This document shows positions 1 to 12,967 of a stretch of DNA of 64,000 nucleotides, piece by piece (within the stretch, counting starts at the first letter, position 1; each line of letters begins with the position of its first letter). The notes below the pieces were generated by a model that worked only from the letters and a program-made list of their open reading frames with translations, had not been told where the DNA came from and searched no databases. Made by a program: the position numbers and the translations under genes. The DNA lies in contig NC_063202.1 in the NCBI RefSeq assembly GCF_017589495.1, positions 7,747,151 to 7,811,150 on the forward strand. The letters run 5' to 3'. This DNA comes from Alosa alosa. Lineage: Eukaryota; Chordata; Actinopteri; Clupeiformes; Clupeidae.

Positions 1-990
1 CCGGCCACCTACAGGCCAGTTGGTGTATAGTAACATAAATTAATTTATTATGTAAGGCCCCCATGAACAAAGTACAAAACTTGGCATGCGTGGAGGGTGT
101 CATAATGATCCTACTTTTTAATTTTGTGCAGGTTTGACCTTGTCAATAGAGATATTGTGATAAAACACCCACATTTTTGCTTTTTTATTTTTTTAACTAG
201 GTGAAGCTATACATGAAATAGTGGTAATGGGATGGTTGAAGACCCCCCATGAACAAAGTACAAAACTTGGCATGCATTCGGAAAATGATCCTACTTTTAA
301 TTTTGTGCAGGACCTTGTCAGCCAGAGGAATATTGTGAAAAAAACACCACATTTTTGCTTTTTTATTTTTTTAACTAGGGTGGCGCTATACATGAAATAA
401 GTGGTAATGGGATGGGTTGACATGCCCCATAAGACCAACATACATAAAAAGATGGACCTCCTAGGCCCTACGGTTCTCGAGATATTCTGAAAAACTGTCT
501 CCCGGCCACCTACAGGCCAGTTGGTGTATAGTAACATAAATTAATTTATTATGTGGCCCCCCCATGAACGGAATTCCACAAAACTTGGCGTGCATACAGA
601 GGGTGTCATAATGATCATACACTTCCAATTTCGTGCAGTTTTGACTATGTTAGGTCACAGATACCTTCAATTACAACACCTCATTTTTACTTTTTTGTGT
701 TTAACTAGGTGGCGCTATACATGAAATGAGTGGTTATGGAATGGGTTGACATGGCCCCTTGACATGGCCCCTTGTCTGCCCTACCCTCCTTTCGGGGGGT
801 CCAGTCAAGCGGGGGGGTTACAGATCAAAACGAAAAACGATGGTTCCATGCTATCCATGTGGGGTTACATGCCCACCAAGTTTCGTGTACCCCGGTCTTT
901 CAGTGTCCCGGGACTCATTGACGGAAATTTGGGCATGCGAAAAAGAAAAAAAAAAAGAAATCTGACTAAACCTATATGCTTCGCTGCGCG
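1..990. repeat. Diverged tandem repeat block
   Basis: Related units recur. The opening segment (about 70 bases from position 1) comes back nearly unchanged from 503. A second landmark, catgaacaaagtacaaaact, starts near 62 and 247, with a diverged copy near 560. A third landmark, ggcgctatacatgaaat, recurs near 382 and 711, with a variant near 206. The spacings (about 185 and 315) differ, so the units are composite rather than a clean satellite. No coding sequence was recognised. It is probably a fish dispersed or tandem repeat family. Confidence 0.6.
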
Positions 991-1000
991 GCGGTCATAA

Positions 1001-4000
1001 TAAAAGTCATCACTACAATAATTCATTATTAAATAATTTAACAATTTAAACTATTTAACTGTTCAACTCAACTATTTAACTGTTCAGCCATTCCAACTGT
1101 CAGTTATCATCAACTATGCCTCCAGCCAACTATATTTAACCACCACCTATATAGCCACCAACATAGCACCCATTGAAATAAAGCATCTATCAGTCAGTTT
1201 TCATACCAATCAACATGATTATCCTATCAACCATCATAGAAACAGCTTTATTTAGCATTGCAACAACCATGTCTACCTAACCAAAACCATTGTAACTATC
1301 TATATATTATCTGTTTTAACACTATATATTTTACATAATATGTTTTGCATTTTCATGCACTGGTAATTCCTCAAAATTACATTTTCTAGTTTACATTTAA
1401 ATCATATTGGCTTATACACATATAGCTGGGGAAATAAGTATTGAACGCTTTAACATTTTATTCAGTAAGTACAGTAAGTACGCTCACCTCGCACGACTCT
1501 ATTGCTGAATAAAAACATGCCGAAGCTTGTTTAAAGTTTACTACACAACATTTGGACAAGCCTATGAAATACAGAGAGAACCCATGGAATCTTCAAGATT
1601 ATCTATTCTAGACTGTTATATAATCTGTTTAGAACAACGGGCCAAAATCACATTTAAATACTGCGTCTGATTAGTTTCGTCATACAGGAAATGTCTTGAA
1701 GCTGCCATTACAAATAAAGGCTTTTCCAAAAAAGCCTATTTAAGAGTATACTTACTTAAGAGTATTTAACTGATTTTGAATCCTCAATATGTCCTGAGTA
1801 AGGGAAAAAAAGCCCCGAAGAATCCCGATAGGGGAAAGTTTAGAAAAAGACCCAAATATACCCTATTCATGCGCCTATAGTATTTTTCTCACGTGAATAG
1901 GGGAAAAAAAATTAACCTTCACATATCACCATGAAAATTACTGAGTTGATTACTTACATCAAGACAAACAAAAAATGTATTATAAGTTTTTTGAAATGGT
2001 TTGTTAACATGGGCAAACAGGGCATAATGTAATTATGTATAGTTAATTTGTATACATACCACAACAGAGCTAATAGTCCAGGCAAAGGTCTGACCCAAAA
2101 CTAATTGCAACAGAATTTATTTTCACATTTTAATATTTCAATTGGTGATCTTTACACCATAGTAAAAGACCATGAAAATCCAGTTGGTGGAAATGTTAAA
2201 ATGAGGGTTGTTTTATGCATTATTCTTCAGCAAATACTGACAAAACTGTAATTAGAATGTTGTAGAATACACATTCTAAAGAATATCTGACCCCATCCAA
2301 CTTAACATGGAATTTTAGAATCTTGCATTGTTGAGGAACATTCTTTTATTTTCAAAGAGTGAATTCCTTTGGCTTATTTCATACTGGTTTGTTGCAAAAT
2401 TGGTGTATTTTTACATTTTGGCCCTTTGAATCAATGGAAATGGTTGTTGAATCTTTAAATAGAGCCAAGTAGGTTTTTGCATGTAAGTGTTCCACAATGT
2501 GTAATCTGTACAAACACATAGTTAGTCATTATTCAGCCTAGGAAAGTGGTTTTGGTGTTTACGTAATCTGATTTAGAGGTCACTGAAACACAGTATATCA
2601 CACTAAAGCAGGGGTGGGCAAACTGCGGCCCGCGGGCCAAGCACTTTCATCCGGCCCGCCGAGCATTTCATTTGGTTATCAGGCTCCTCGCTATTTTTTT
2701 CCTGCGATAGAGACGACGTTGGTTAGCTTTACTGCAAACTGCTTTTCACTCTCCTTAGAGAATGTTTACAATGTCAAAACATCATGTGAAATAGAGATAA
2801 CATCATGTTAAACTAAGTTAACTCTTAGTTATCTCCTTTGCAGCAGATCTAATGTGAACATTATGTGATCCATTTAATTGGGAACGCGTCTGGACTCACG
2901 AGAGGGAGAGAGCCGCGGTTCCAGATGGCTTGTCATTGTTGATAATTGATATCTCCTTCTTATAAGAAATTTTTAAAAGGAAATCATGAAGGCAACAGTA
3001 GTTCCCACTACTGACCATTTAAAAACTGTGAGAGGGCCCAGCCGTAGGTACAGCACTAGCCATAGCGGAGCAGGCAGAAGATCATTGAGAAATAAACGTG
3101 AATTAACGCGACTGTCTTAAAGCGACAGTGCACAATTTATACATAAAATCAGCAGTATTTTTAAGCAATTCATATTTTAAAATAAATACTTTTCATACTA
3201 AATTATAGGCTATAAAAAATGTTGTGCGGCCCGCCGGCAATTTTTCAAAACCCAATGTGGCCCTTGAGTCAAAAAGTTTGCCCACCCCTGCACTAAAGTA
3301 TCAGTCCATCATTTTGCAAGTCTTATAGTAATTGTCCTCTTGCCCAGGGGTTGACTGATATACTGTCTGTCCAATCAGAGGGGCCTGTATGATGTCCCTT
3401 TACTTTGCACAATTTTTGTCTAAAAACAATAATCGGACAGCACAGTATGTTTATGTTAGTGAATGCAGGAAAATTGTGAAGGCAAAGTTGAAGATGGACA
3501 TGATAATGTCCTACTTCGACAGAAGGGTGCAGATGGGATAACTGCAGTTAGCTTCCAAGTGACTCTATTGTTGTGACATCTGGCAAAAATGCTATACTAA
3601 TAAATATAGTTTAAGATTAATAATTAACAATGCATGCCTATGCATGGATCATGGTTTTACCAAAGTCATAGAACAGTCAAAACTATACATACTCTAAAAG
3701 TATATGCACTGTACATGAAATATAGCATCAATCAACTTATGTCCCATCTTCCTCCATACCATGCATAACACATACTCCTCTATTCTGTATAGGCAAATCA
3801 AGTGAACAGCTGATACATTTTGGCCTGCACTATTAAGGGAAACAAATTAAACACCCTAAACTATATATTTTCTGAAAGCATATACCCTCCGGAGGAGATA
3901 TAACACCATTTAAGACATTTCCCATCTTCCTCTATGCCATGCACAATATATTGCCCTCTATTCTGTAAAGGCGAATCTAGTGTAAAGTGGATACATTTTG

Positions 4001-4645
4001 GCCTATACTATCCAGGGAAAACAAATTAAACACCATAAACTATATATTTTCTATAAGCATATACCTTCTAGATGAGATATAATACCAGTTAAGACATGTA
4101 TTATCTTCCTCCATGCCTTGGACAATTTGTTTGTCAAATGTTGCAATTAGTTTTGGGTCACTATACATTAGCTATACATAATTACATTATGCCCTGTTTG
4201 CCCATGTTAACAAACAATTTAAAAAAACTTATAATACATTTTTTGTTTGTCTTGATGTAAGTAATCAACTCAGTAATTTTCATGGTGATATGTGAAGGTT
4301 AATTTTTTTCCCCTATTTGCGTGAGAAAAATACATAGGCGCATGAATAGGGTATATTTAGGTATTTTTCTAAACTTTCCCCTATTGGGATTCTTCGGGGC
4401 TTTTTTTCCCTTACTCAGGACATATTGAGGATACAAAATCAGTTAAGTTTGCTTGTGTTGCAATTTGTTCAACCCTTTCTCCTAAAATGACTGGACTAAA
4501 AGGGCTGATGCCGATCGGTCTTCAACTATTTTGGTACGATTACACATGACAACTGATCAGTTGGAATGGCTGAACAGTTAAATAGTCGGATAGTTTAAAT
4601 AGTTAAATTATTTAATAGTGAATTATTGTAGTGAGGACTTTTATT
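1001..4645. mobile_element. Large foldback (inverted-repeat) element
   Basis: Long stretches of the left half reappear reverse-complemented in the right half. The outer arms are about 1001-1104 and 4560-4645 (shared motif ctgttcagccattccaa on the left strand). The inner arms are about 1766-2110 and 4130-4450 (shared motif around aagccccgaagaatccc). The left arm carries roughly 660 extra bases between its outer and inner parts, so it has been interrupted or the right arm has lost sequence. The arms are far longer than typical MITE ends, which suggests a foldback-type non-autonomous DNA transposon. No transposase reading frame is visible. Confidence 0.65.
2609..3290. mobile_element. Non-autonomous hAT-like element with 8-bp target duplication
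   Basis: The element begins caggggtgggcaaactgcgg and ends with the inverted counterpart agtttgcccacccctg. It is flanked on both sides by the identical octamer cactaaag (2601-2608 and 3291-3298). Such ends and an 8-bp duplication are typical of hAT (Charlie-type) non-autonomous elements. It is 682 bp long, has no transposase frame, and lies inside the larger foldback element, so it inserted later. The identical target duplication and clean ends suggest a fairly recent insertion. Confidence 0.85.
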
Positions 4646-4655
4646 TTGAAACAGT

Positions 4656-7100
4656 TGTGGGAAGAGGAAACGGTTGAATAGGATCTGTAGTCTTAAGAGA
4701 GCCAGATTGTATGCTTAAAGCCTGAGACAAGTTAGCACGACGTAGTCATACTCAATTCTCGTCAGAATATGAGTCTGATACTGCTCATAATTATGGGGCG
4801 TGTTTCAACCGATACAGGGGGAGAATGCCTCTGCACTCAATTGGATAGACCTAACCAATCAGAGCAACAAAATAGCTTACCGTGAGGTGTAGGAAGAAAA
4901 CACACTAACCATCCTTATTCTCCACAAATGCCTTAACATTGTTTTCTGGTCTTTTGTAAAAGTTAGTGCCGTCAATAACTCCTAGCCTACAACACTCATT
5001 AGCGAAATCTAAGAGATACGTAGTAGGGTAGGCTATTAGGAAAAAACTGATAGCCTATATCCCCTCCATTTTTAAAAATAATTGCTTGCTGCTACCACAG
5101 GTTACTTTATACAACCACAGGTGGCAGTGTGGTGACTATATAAAACATATTGATGTCAATGGGGCATTTTGCCCATGTTCAGGGTGGAAAATAAAAAAGA
5201 ACGATTTGCATAAGACAAGTCAAATTGGTGTTTTCAAAAAGAAGGGATCATGGAGAATAAATAAAAACATATTTAAAAAATCTTTGTATATTCCCACAAG
5301 GTGTTTGGGTGCTCTGAAAATGATAACCAAAATGATTTTTCAGACTTGTGAGGTCTGCTGTTCAGACCCTGAGGGGATTTGTTTTCTGTTCATTGCTTTT
5401 TGTGAGAGTGTTTCTACTTATCTCAGTAAGGAAAATAAATCAAGAGCCTATGTTGAGTACAAATATGTCTTCTGAAGGCTTAAACAGAGCCCAGCCAAAA
5501 ACTCCAATAAAATTTCTATCAACTTTGAGGGACAGCTATGACCATGCAGGATTATCCAGACCAAACGTGACGATTTTGCTACATACTATTCCTATTTATG
5601 TACCAGCATGCAAAATTTGAGCCTCCTACATGGTTTAGTTCTTGTGCTGTGGGCTTGTGAACTTTGACAAAAAAAAGAGGCCGAACAAAATCGACACCCC
5701 CCTCCCCCTGTAAAACTGGCTGTATCTTGGAAAGTATTGATCTTACATAAGAGTAATTTTACAGTGTGTCTCCTGGGTAACATAGGTACACCTGGTCATT
5801 TTTTCAGAATTTTTTGAGACCTAAGTGCGTGGGCCCTGGTTGAACTGACGTGGAATGACCCAATTCTGTTGAACATTGATATGCTACAAACATGTTAAAC
5901 AGCTGGGAAAGGCTGTCGCAAATCCCTCGAACAGGTGGTCAATCAGAGATTTCAAACGAACGAGGGAACATGTCGCAATGCAACAGCGCTGCTTTCCCTT
6001 GATGAAAGTGAAACCACGAGCTTTCCCACATCTCAACTTTGGCCAAAGTTTTCAGAAATAATCGTTTTCAATGATAAAACCTCATTAAATAATATGCATT
6101 TTCCATATGGGGTCTTAAAAGCCATGTATCCTTCTGGTACAGCGTTTTTGTTTCAAACATAAGCCTGATCTAAGCGTGCTCAGATGACGTGATAGACCAG
6201 GCGCTGTTGCTCACCTGTCCATCATCGTAAAGCCCGATTTGATTGGTCCGCCCGATCTAGGGCGAGCATACTTGCTCCACAATGGAGCAATGCCAGACCA
6301 GAACTTCCCGACCTCAAATGTTGTGGGTGGGACTAAGTTCGGAATGGCACCCAGGCTAGAGACAAGTAGATACAAGTAAGATAAGTTGATGTAGTGTAAT
6401 GGATGTTGATAGATAGAAAGTTTAATGGATTTTGATAGGCAGATTGTTGAGTGAATGGTTTGAAGATGGATAGATAGAAAGTTAGATGGAATGTGCCTTA
6501 TATCGTTGTAGAATGGAGGGAGACAGAGAGTTGGCCTAGTTAGTTGAGTTGATACAGGTGCAATCAGTTTAATTGGGTCTTTGAGGGGGCCTAGATGAGC
6601 AGCTGGCAGTTGATACAGGTGCAAATCAGTTGAATTAGCCCTTTATGATGTCATAGTGCCAATGCAACGTATATGGGGGAAAATAAGCTTGCTTTCTTGT
6701 ATTTCAACAAGTATAAAGTTTACAAAGATGAAAAATACATTGAAAACAAATATACCTCCGCGCTACTGCGGGTCACATCTAGCGCATCGACGGGAGAGGA
6801 CCGAATCCAGTAAATGAAAAATACATTGCTCAAGTGTCCTTTTCAAGACCTACGTTACAAAGTTTCTACATTAAACGGTTGAAGCTGAATTAGACGCAGA
6901 TGGTTAGGAGAAGAAGAAGAAGAAGACGATGAAGAAGAAGAAGAAGAAGAAGACGATGACGACTTTGGATAACATTCGGACATCAAAAGGGGGTAACATT
7001 ACCCCTTTCTATTACATATCACAGAAAGACATTCAGCTCAGAAACTGTGGGTTGGATATAAGTGGAATATTTTGTACTTTTGTACTATGCTTTACGTCTC
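4656..7100. other. Intergenic, no gene recognised
   Basis: No protein family, RNA gene or convincing exon was recognised on either strand. The block at about 6180-6360 has the look of a dispersed fish repeat end, and 6905-6962 is an imperfect GAA/GAC purine tract. Short open frames here lack family resemblance. Confidence 0.5.
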
Positions 7101-7146
7101 CAGCACTGCCACGCACGCAACCGTGTGTGGGGCCGTCAGAGTCTGT

Positions 7147-7595
7147 GTGGTGCTGATCCACTAGCACTGCACAACATTTTGTCGTGTCGCATTCCATTCC
7201 GGGAAGGCAGCACTGCATTTGAAAAAATGTAGCGCGTCAAAAAGGCTGATGCCCATCTTTATGCAAATTAATCCGTTGAACGCGACGCGACTATCCAATG
7301 AAAGCACGAGGTTGTAGGTCCTTTGTTCTACCACAACAGTGCCTGTGAAACTTTGGTTCCGCTTATAAGACAAATTAATGTTTTAACGTCTCTTCCACGA
7401 CCACCTAATAGTCCATAAACCAAACGAAACTAGGATTTGGAGGAATACATTGACTGTTGGTGGTTCTGGTGAGGATTTGAGATTGCATTGAGTAGTTTAA
7501 ATAAAACAAGATTTCGAAATGGCTTGCATAATTTGTATAGGCTATTAATGTGTTGTATACTGTTAAGTTGAATTTCCCCTTGGGGATCAATAAAG

Positions 7596-7633
<38 letters not shown>

Positions 7634-7805
7634 ATAAGTACATGCCTATTGTGGTCCATTTGTGGAAAAACACTTAGGATAAGTTAAAACGAACTGAATA
7701 TGAGCTGCTAACTGACATTTTAAATGAAACGCCCACACACGACTGAACGAGGGGAGGCAGCGCGACACCATGCGTATGTCGTGTCGTGCTAGTGGATCAG
7801 CGCCG
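7147..7805. mobile_element. Inverted-repeat element (MITE-like)
   Basis: The segment at about 7147-7190 (ggtgctgatccactagcac) is repeated in inverted orientation at about 7768-7805. The DNA just outside, near 7800-7835 (gcatgcgatgcgaactccgc), recurs inverted at about 9267-9300. The motif near 7101-7137 (cagcactgccacgcacgcaa) recurs inverted at about 9335-9370. The whole 7.1-9.4 kb interval is therefore a nest of inverted repeats with other insertions inside it. No transposase was found. Confidence 0.55.
7562..7631 (+). repeat. LINE/SINE-type 3' tail ending in (ATCT)n
   Basis: The sequence ttccccttggggatcaataa runs into an (ATCT) array. This is a common 3' end of fish non-LTR retroposons. No element body could be defined upstream. 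Confidence 0.6.
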
Positions 7806-8160
7806 TAGCATGCGATGCGAACTCCGCAACGCAGTACCAAATCTTGACGCTACCCTCCATGAAGACGCTTTGATGGGCGTTCCCTTTTGTAGATGGGTGG
7901 AAATGGCAGGGCAAGAGCAGCCTAGTAAGGCTACTAGGGTAGCCTAGTAAACAACCAACCAATAAACTTCATAACACTCACCATCTATATTAATGTAGCG
8001 TCCGAGGTCACTTAAGAACATACACTGATACGTATATATCTTTGGATGAGACAATGGCTCTCTGTTTAATGGCGGTTCACCACAACTTACAACAACGAGA
8101 TCTCCTCCACACCGGAACCTCAACACCCCCAAACTTGTCATTCCCATGGTAACTGATAAA

Positions 8161-8888
8161 CAATTGACCTGTCGCTAAGCGCCACCCTTAGAACGCTGAT
8201 GAGCCAATGACAGTCCGGCCTCAACGGGACTCGGACATCAGCTCGGACAACTCCATAGGAAACAACAGGGAGCAGGCATAAAATTACAAATTAATGGTTA
8301 TTTATAGAGTTTATTAACTCAAAAAACCCAGACGGATAACCATGGTCAAACGTTTTGCATGGGGGACGTGTAATACTGATAGCCGGTACCCCGAGAGGCT
8401 AGAAAACGGGGTCTATATTTTCATCAACAGTAGCCTACAGGATGTCTCTCGCATTTGCAACAGCTCGACGTAATGTAGGCTACTAAGCCAACAACGTGGG
8501 CACAGGTTCCCTGTTAAATCCCAAGATGGAAAATGCTCATTAACCAACTACTATATTCTTACTACATCAAATATTAACGTAACATATCTTAGTATCAATC
8601 TTCCACTAGCTAGCATTAACGTCAGTGGTTTTTTGCACGGCTACTCGCCACAACTGCTTGTCACCTTGTATGTAAGTTTTGAATACACCCCTCCATAGCA
8701 TAATTAAGTCCCTTTTGATAGCTTCTGGAGGAAAGTAAATCCTCTTATCGATCAAAACGTCCTCAAAGCCTGCTTTCATATACTGTCAGCTGCCATTGTC
8801 CACAACGTTTTTCTAATCAAGTCTGGTTTGTTTGTCCGAGTTTTTACACGGTAACAATGGGGGGCGGGGCTTAGCGACAGGTCAATTG
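8161..8888. mobile_element. Non-autonomous DNA transposon with perfect 20-bp TIRs
   Basis: The left end caattgacctgtcgctaagc is matched exactly, reverse-complemented, at 8869-8888, giving a 728-bp unit. The outermost six bases (caattg) are themselves palindromic, so they could be part of the TIR or a 6-bp target duplication. The sequence cannot decide between these. No transposase frame is seen. The superfamily was not identified. Confidence 0.75.
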
Positions 8889-9512
8889 GCCGTTCTTATA
8901 TTAGCCTAAATGCTACATTAACAATCTCACCAACTTTCCTCCACGCTTCATTTCGCATGAAGTTGTCCCTGTATGATTCTAGTGACACATCATACAAACA
9001 CGGAAATGTAGACACTGCTATGATTAATTTTTCGTCTGCCATGTTTCTGTACGTTGTTTTGGCGGTAACCACACTACCGGAAAATTAGGTTTTGTTTAGG
9101 CTACGTGATGATGGAGCTCCCCAGCGTATTGCTCTGCTATTGGATACTCGCCTCGCGATGGACGGATTCATTGTCATAAAGTTGGGGATTGCTGAACTTT
9201 TGGACGCACCGCAGCCACAGCTATCGTCGCACCGCATACCCAGAATCGTTTCTCATAGAAATGAATAGGGATACTGCGTTGCGGAGTTCGCATCGCATGC
9301 TAATGTATCACCAGCATTACGGCTCCCACACACAGTTGCGTGCGTTGCAGTGCTGGAGACGCATCCCGTTCACTTTACATGGGCTTACGTCATCCGTTGC
9401 CGAACTGAATTGTGGGTCAGTTGCGTCGCGTTGCTCCCGACACTCGGTTGAGAAGTTCAGCTGCTGCGTGGGTGTTCCCGACGGTAGCTATCCAAATGAC
9501 TTCATGTATAAC

Positions 9513-9700
9513 TGTAATTTGATTGGCTGGTGCCGTCTATTGTTTGATTGGCTGGTGCCATCTGTTGTTCGCTTGTTCGTAATTTGATTGGCTGGTGCCG
9601 TCAGTCGGTGCAGCAAAAGTTACTGTAAAGTGTAAAGTGACTTACCATGTAAAGTGACTTACGATGTAAAGTGACTGCAACACACGCAACTGTGTGGGAG
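9513..9700. repeat. Short tandem duplications
   Basis: Three copies of a unit containing tttgattggctggtgccgtc lie at about 9515-9602. They are followed by three copies of a unit containing gtaaagtgactta at about 9624-9680. There is no coding signal. Confidence 0.6.
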
Positions 9701-12700
9701 CTGTGATGAATGGTTGAATGTACATATTTAAAGCAGCCTCATTGCTAAGAACACTCCATCATCTGCTGCACGCTATTGATATGCAACAAGGCATTGTGCA
9801 TACTACACCTAAGAGTACTAGTAGTACTAAACACAGCAGATTCTTTGAAAAGGTCACATTTCCTTCCTTCTGAGAAGACTAAATGCTTCCCTTTTTTAAA
9901 ATATGCCTCTGCATATCTGCAGAGACTTGTCAAGATCTGTGACCTGTTAATTAAGATGACGTTAAGGATTTCACCCGTTGTGTTAGAATCAGTGGCGGAA
10001 CAAGTCAGAGCCGGGCCGGGGGCGGGGCACATGACCGGGCCCTTTATTAAACTCATCATAACATAATTTTACAACATAGGCTACACATGCCCGCAACAGC
10101 GGGTCTTACAAGCGTCAGCGCCACGGAGAGCAACTGTAATTTTGAAGTCCATCGAACCTACATGAAGTGTAACCAAGAGAACAACAACAAAAACAGTCTA
10201 CATGACCCCTAATAATAAAACAACAATAATACGCAGCACTATTTGAAGGGCATACGACGAGCCTTGCGCTTCGCGAACTCGTCCACGATGCTCTGTGTAT
10301 GTCCATTTTCTTTGCTCTCTCATTCTCTATGGTGGTTTTTAATGATCTTTAACTTGGAGAATGAGCGCTCAGAGGTTGCAACGGTGACGGGAAGAGTCAA
10401 AAATAAAATTAGGGCGGTGCAAATCACTGAATGCAGAAGTTACTGCTGGGTGGTTGCATTGGCGGAGCGAGGGGGTGGTTTCGGGGGCTCAAGCCCCGAA
10501 TCTCTTTTCAAAAGCCCCTAATCTTTTTTTGTATGTGTTTTCAATTTCCAACTATTCTAATTTCTAATTTAACTTCCCCTCGGTTTCTCTGTAAATGTTA
10601 CAAAATGTAGCCTACTATTACTGAGCAAATATCCCTTACTTTCAAAGCCCAATATTGACAGATAATCTGATTTCCCACAGGATGAGTTTAGGCAATGCCA
10701 GATCCGAGATGCGGTTTATGTCATAAAACCTGGCAGGAAAGTTCAGAGCGCCGCAGTCAGTTTAAACAGAAAGCCGGTAAGAAAAACTATTGTCAAGACA
10801 TTATGCAATTAGGCTACTGTACCCCGGAATACAAAAATAAACTTCAGAAAGACAGAAAGTTTGTTGTACTGTATTCTTTAGTCTGTATTCTGTAGTCTCA
10901 ATTACCGAATCAGTAGATATACCTGTTGTCAGTTGAGTTCGTTCAATTTATTGTAGGCTAGTAGCCTAGGCAAATATGAAACGGAGATGTAACGTGGCTA
11001 CCGGCGGGATTTTGAACTTGCATGTTTCATGCATTTTAGGGCAAAAAATACCATGGGATTGATGTGTTCTCCATTTGAGGAACGTAATCAATTGCGGGCG
11101 TGCACAGACAGCTGAGACACAGAGCGCATATAGGCCTAGGTTAGGCTACTTTCACTTTCTAGAGCGCATTCATTAGGCTACGTAAAAGATGCTTCATACC
11201 AAAACAACGATCAAACATGATCAAATGTATCATGATGACGTGTTGTCACAAAGACTTACTCCAATTAGAAAATCGAAACCAAAATCATGTAAGTGTAAGT
11301 GTTCTCTCATTGACGCCTGTAGGAGACAATATCGTTGATCCAATTTTGCGAATTTGCACGTCGTAAAGTTCAATATGAGAGTTAATATAAAACCAGTCAT
11401 ACAGCAGAACATTTTATTCAATATTTTACACCTACTAAATCATCAAAGTAAATTTCAAAACTTTTCAGCAACCGTAGTCATAACTCGTCCTGACTGGGGC
11501 AACCTATAAGCCTAATACTTCCCACTCTGATAAAAATGATTGAAAAGAAACCGTTTGCATGATCTTAGCTCCTCCGTGGGAGTCCCGTCCCACCTTACCC
11601 GGAGGTGGGAGAGGGGCGCCCCCCCAAGCTCCGCCCCGGGTTAGAATCATTTTGGGAACATAATGTTCTTCTCTCAATTTCTTGGTTATTCACCTGAAAC
11701 AGTTCATGCCATGGTAGCCCAGGCATGTCATTGCAGACTTGCAATCAATTCGATTTGAAAACATTCGACTTTAGTTTTATCTTTACTCAGCTACAGTATA
11801 TGACCATTATGAATCATTCCATTTATCAGTTTAATTGATATGTTTACCTCCAAGATCCTACCTTTCCAAATTCTGATAAACTGCTGTTCTTCTTTTTATA
11901 CACTGTATAAAGGTTTGATGATGATTCAGCCCTTAAAAGAACAACAGTATCCGTTACTAATAGAGTGAGGATTTCTGCAGCTCTATTCATCAAGAGTGGT
12001 TGCATACATCAGTCTTTTAAGGTGGATACTCATCTTGTACTCTGCCATTACAAGTGTAGACACAGTTACACAGAGATCTATAAATAAAAGACATTAACAG
12101 AGATGTTTTGGTTATTTACCAGGGTGTGTTGCATGTGTGCGTCAGAGCCATTGAGCGCACTCCTAGTCTGTAGAACATGCGTAGCGCAGGAAGGGAGCTG
12201 TCTACAATGTGTCCACCCTCAAGGCTCAGTATACATGCAATTTTCTTAGTATTCCTCAGCCCTTAAGTGACAGAACCCACAAAAACACATAATCCAGATT
12301 TAATGGCAAATGTTACAACTGACAAGCTACACAGGATATAAGCAGTTGGATTTTCCACTTCTTCTTCTATATCCATGTGAAAAGTGGAAATGTTAAGCGA
12401 TGCTTTGTCTGGATAATAGCCCTGACAACTGGGCAGTCGCCGTACACAAACAACAAATTGGGCAACCCTCAGAAATTGCACATAATTAAGGAAAAAAGCC
12501 CAAGGACATCATTAAGTTTTCTGCTGCTATTACAGACATCAGTACCGTCACATAATTACATCTGAATGAGTTTCCTCTCACGACAATGAGAAATATTCAA
12601 TTCAATCAAACTGAAGTGGGGAAAGAATGCTGAGGGGACACAATGGCAGAGAAGAGGTTGATTTTTACAACAACAAAGTCTGTTTAGTAGAAACGTAAGA

Positions 12701-12960
12701 CCACACACATCCCAGGCCAAAAATTGGACAGATGCAGGATCCAGCATGAATGTATCACAAGAGGAAAAGTTTTCCGCATTCCATTTAGTTCCCATTCTAA
12801 TCTTTTTCTGTTGTGTGACTTCTGTGGCCAGACTTACTAAGTCTGAGGAAGAGCCAAGAGTTTAAAACGTCACACAATAATAAAAAAAAACATTATAAAT
12901 GGGAGATAAATGTGTGGTGTGCAGATCTCTTTTCCTCTACAGATAAGCCTCTTAGTATTT
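9701..12960. other. Intergenic / dipeptidase intron or 3' flank, no exon recognised
   Basis: This is where the remaining dipeptidase exons would be expected on the minus strand if the introns were short. I read it for the family blocks after exon 3 (the metal-binding GVEGGHS-like block and the THxCNTPW-like block) and found none. It contains GC-rich repeat-like stretches near 10005-10040, 10455-10530 and 11575-11640, which look like transposon ends. Confidence 0.5.
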
Positions 12961-12967
12961 ACAGTAC

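Noticed and set aside
9776..10066. Overlapping frames on both strands of about 100 codons
   Set aside because: They shadow each other, show no protein family and sit among transposon-like ends.
10010..10530. Possible TIR transposon between the two GC-rich blocks
   Set aside because: The two ends (gtggcggaacaa and ttggcggagcga) are in the same orientation rather than inverted, and no target duplication was found.
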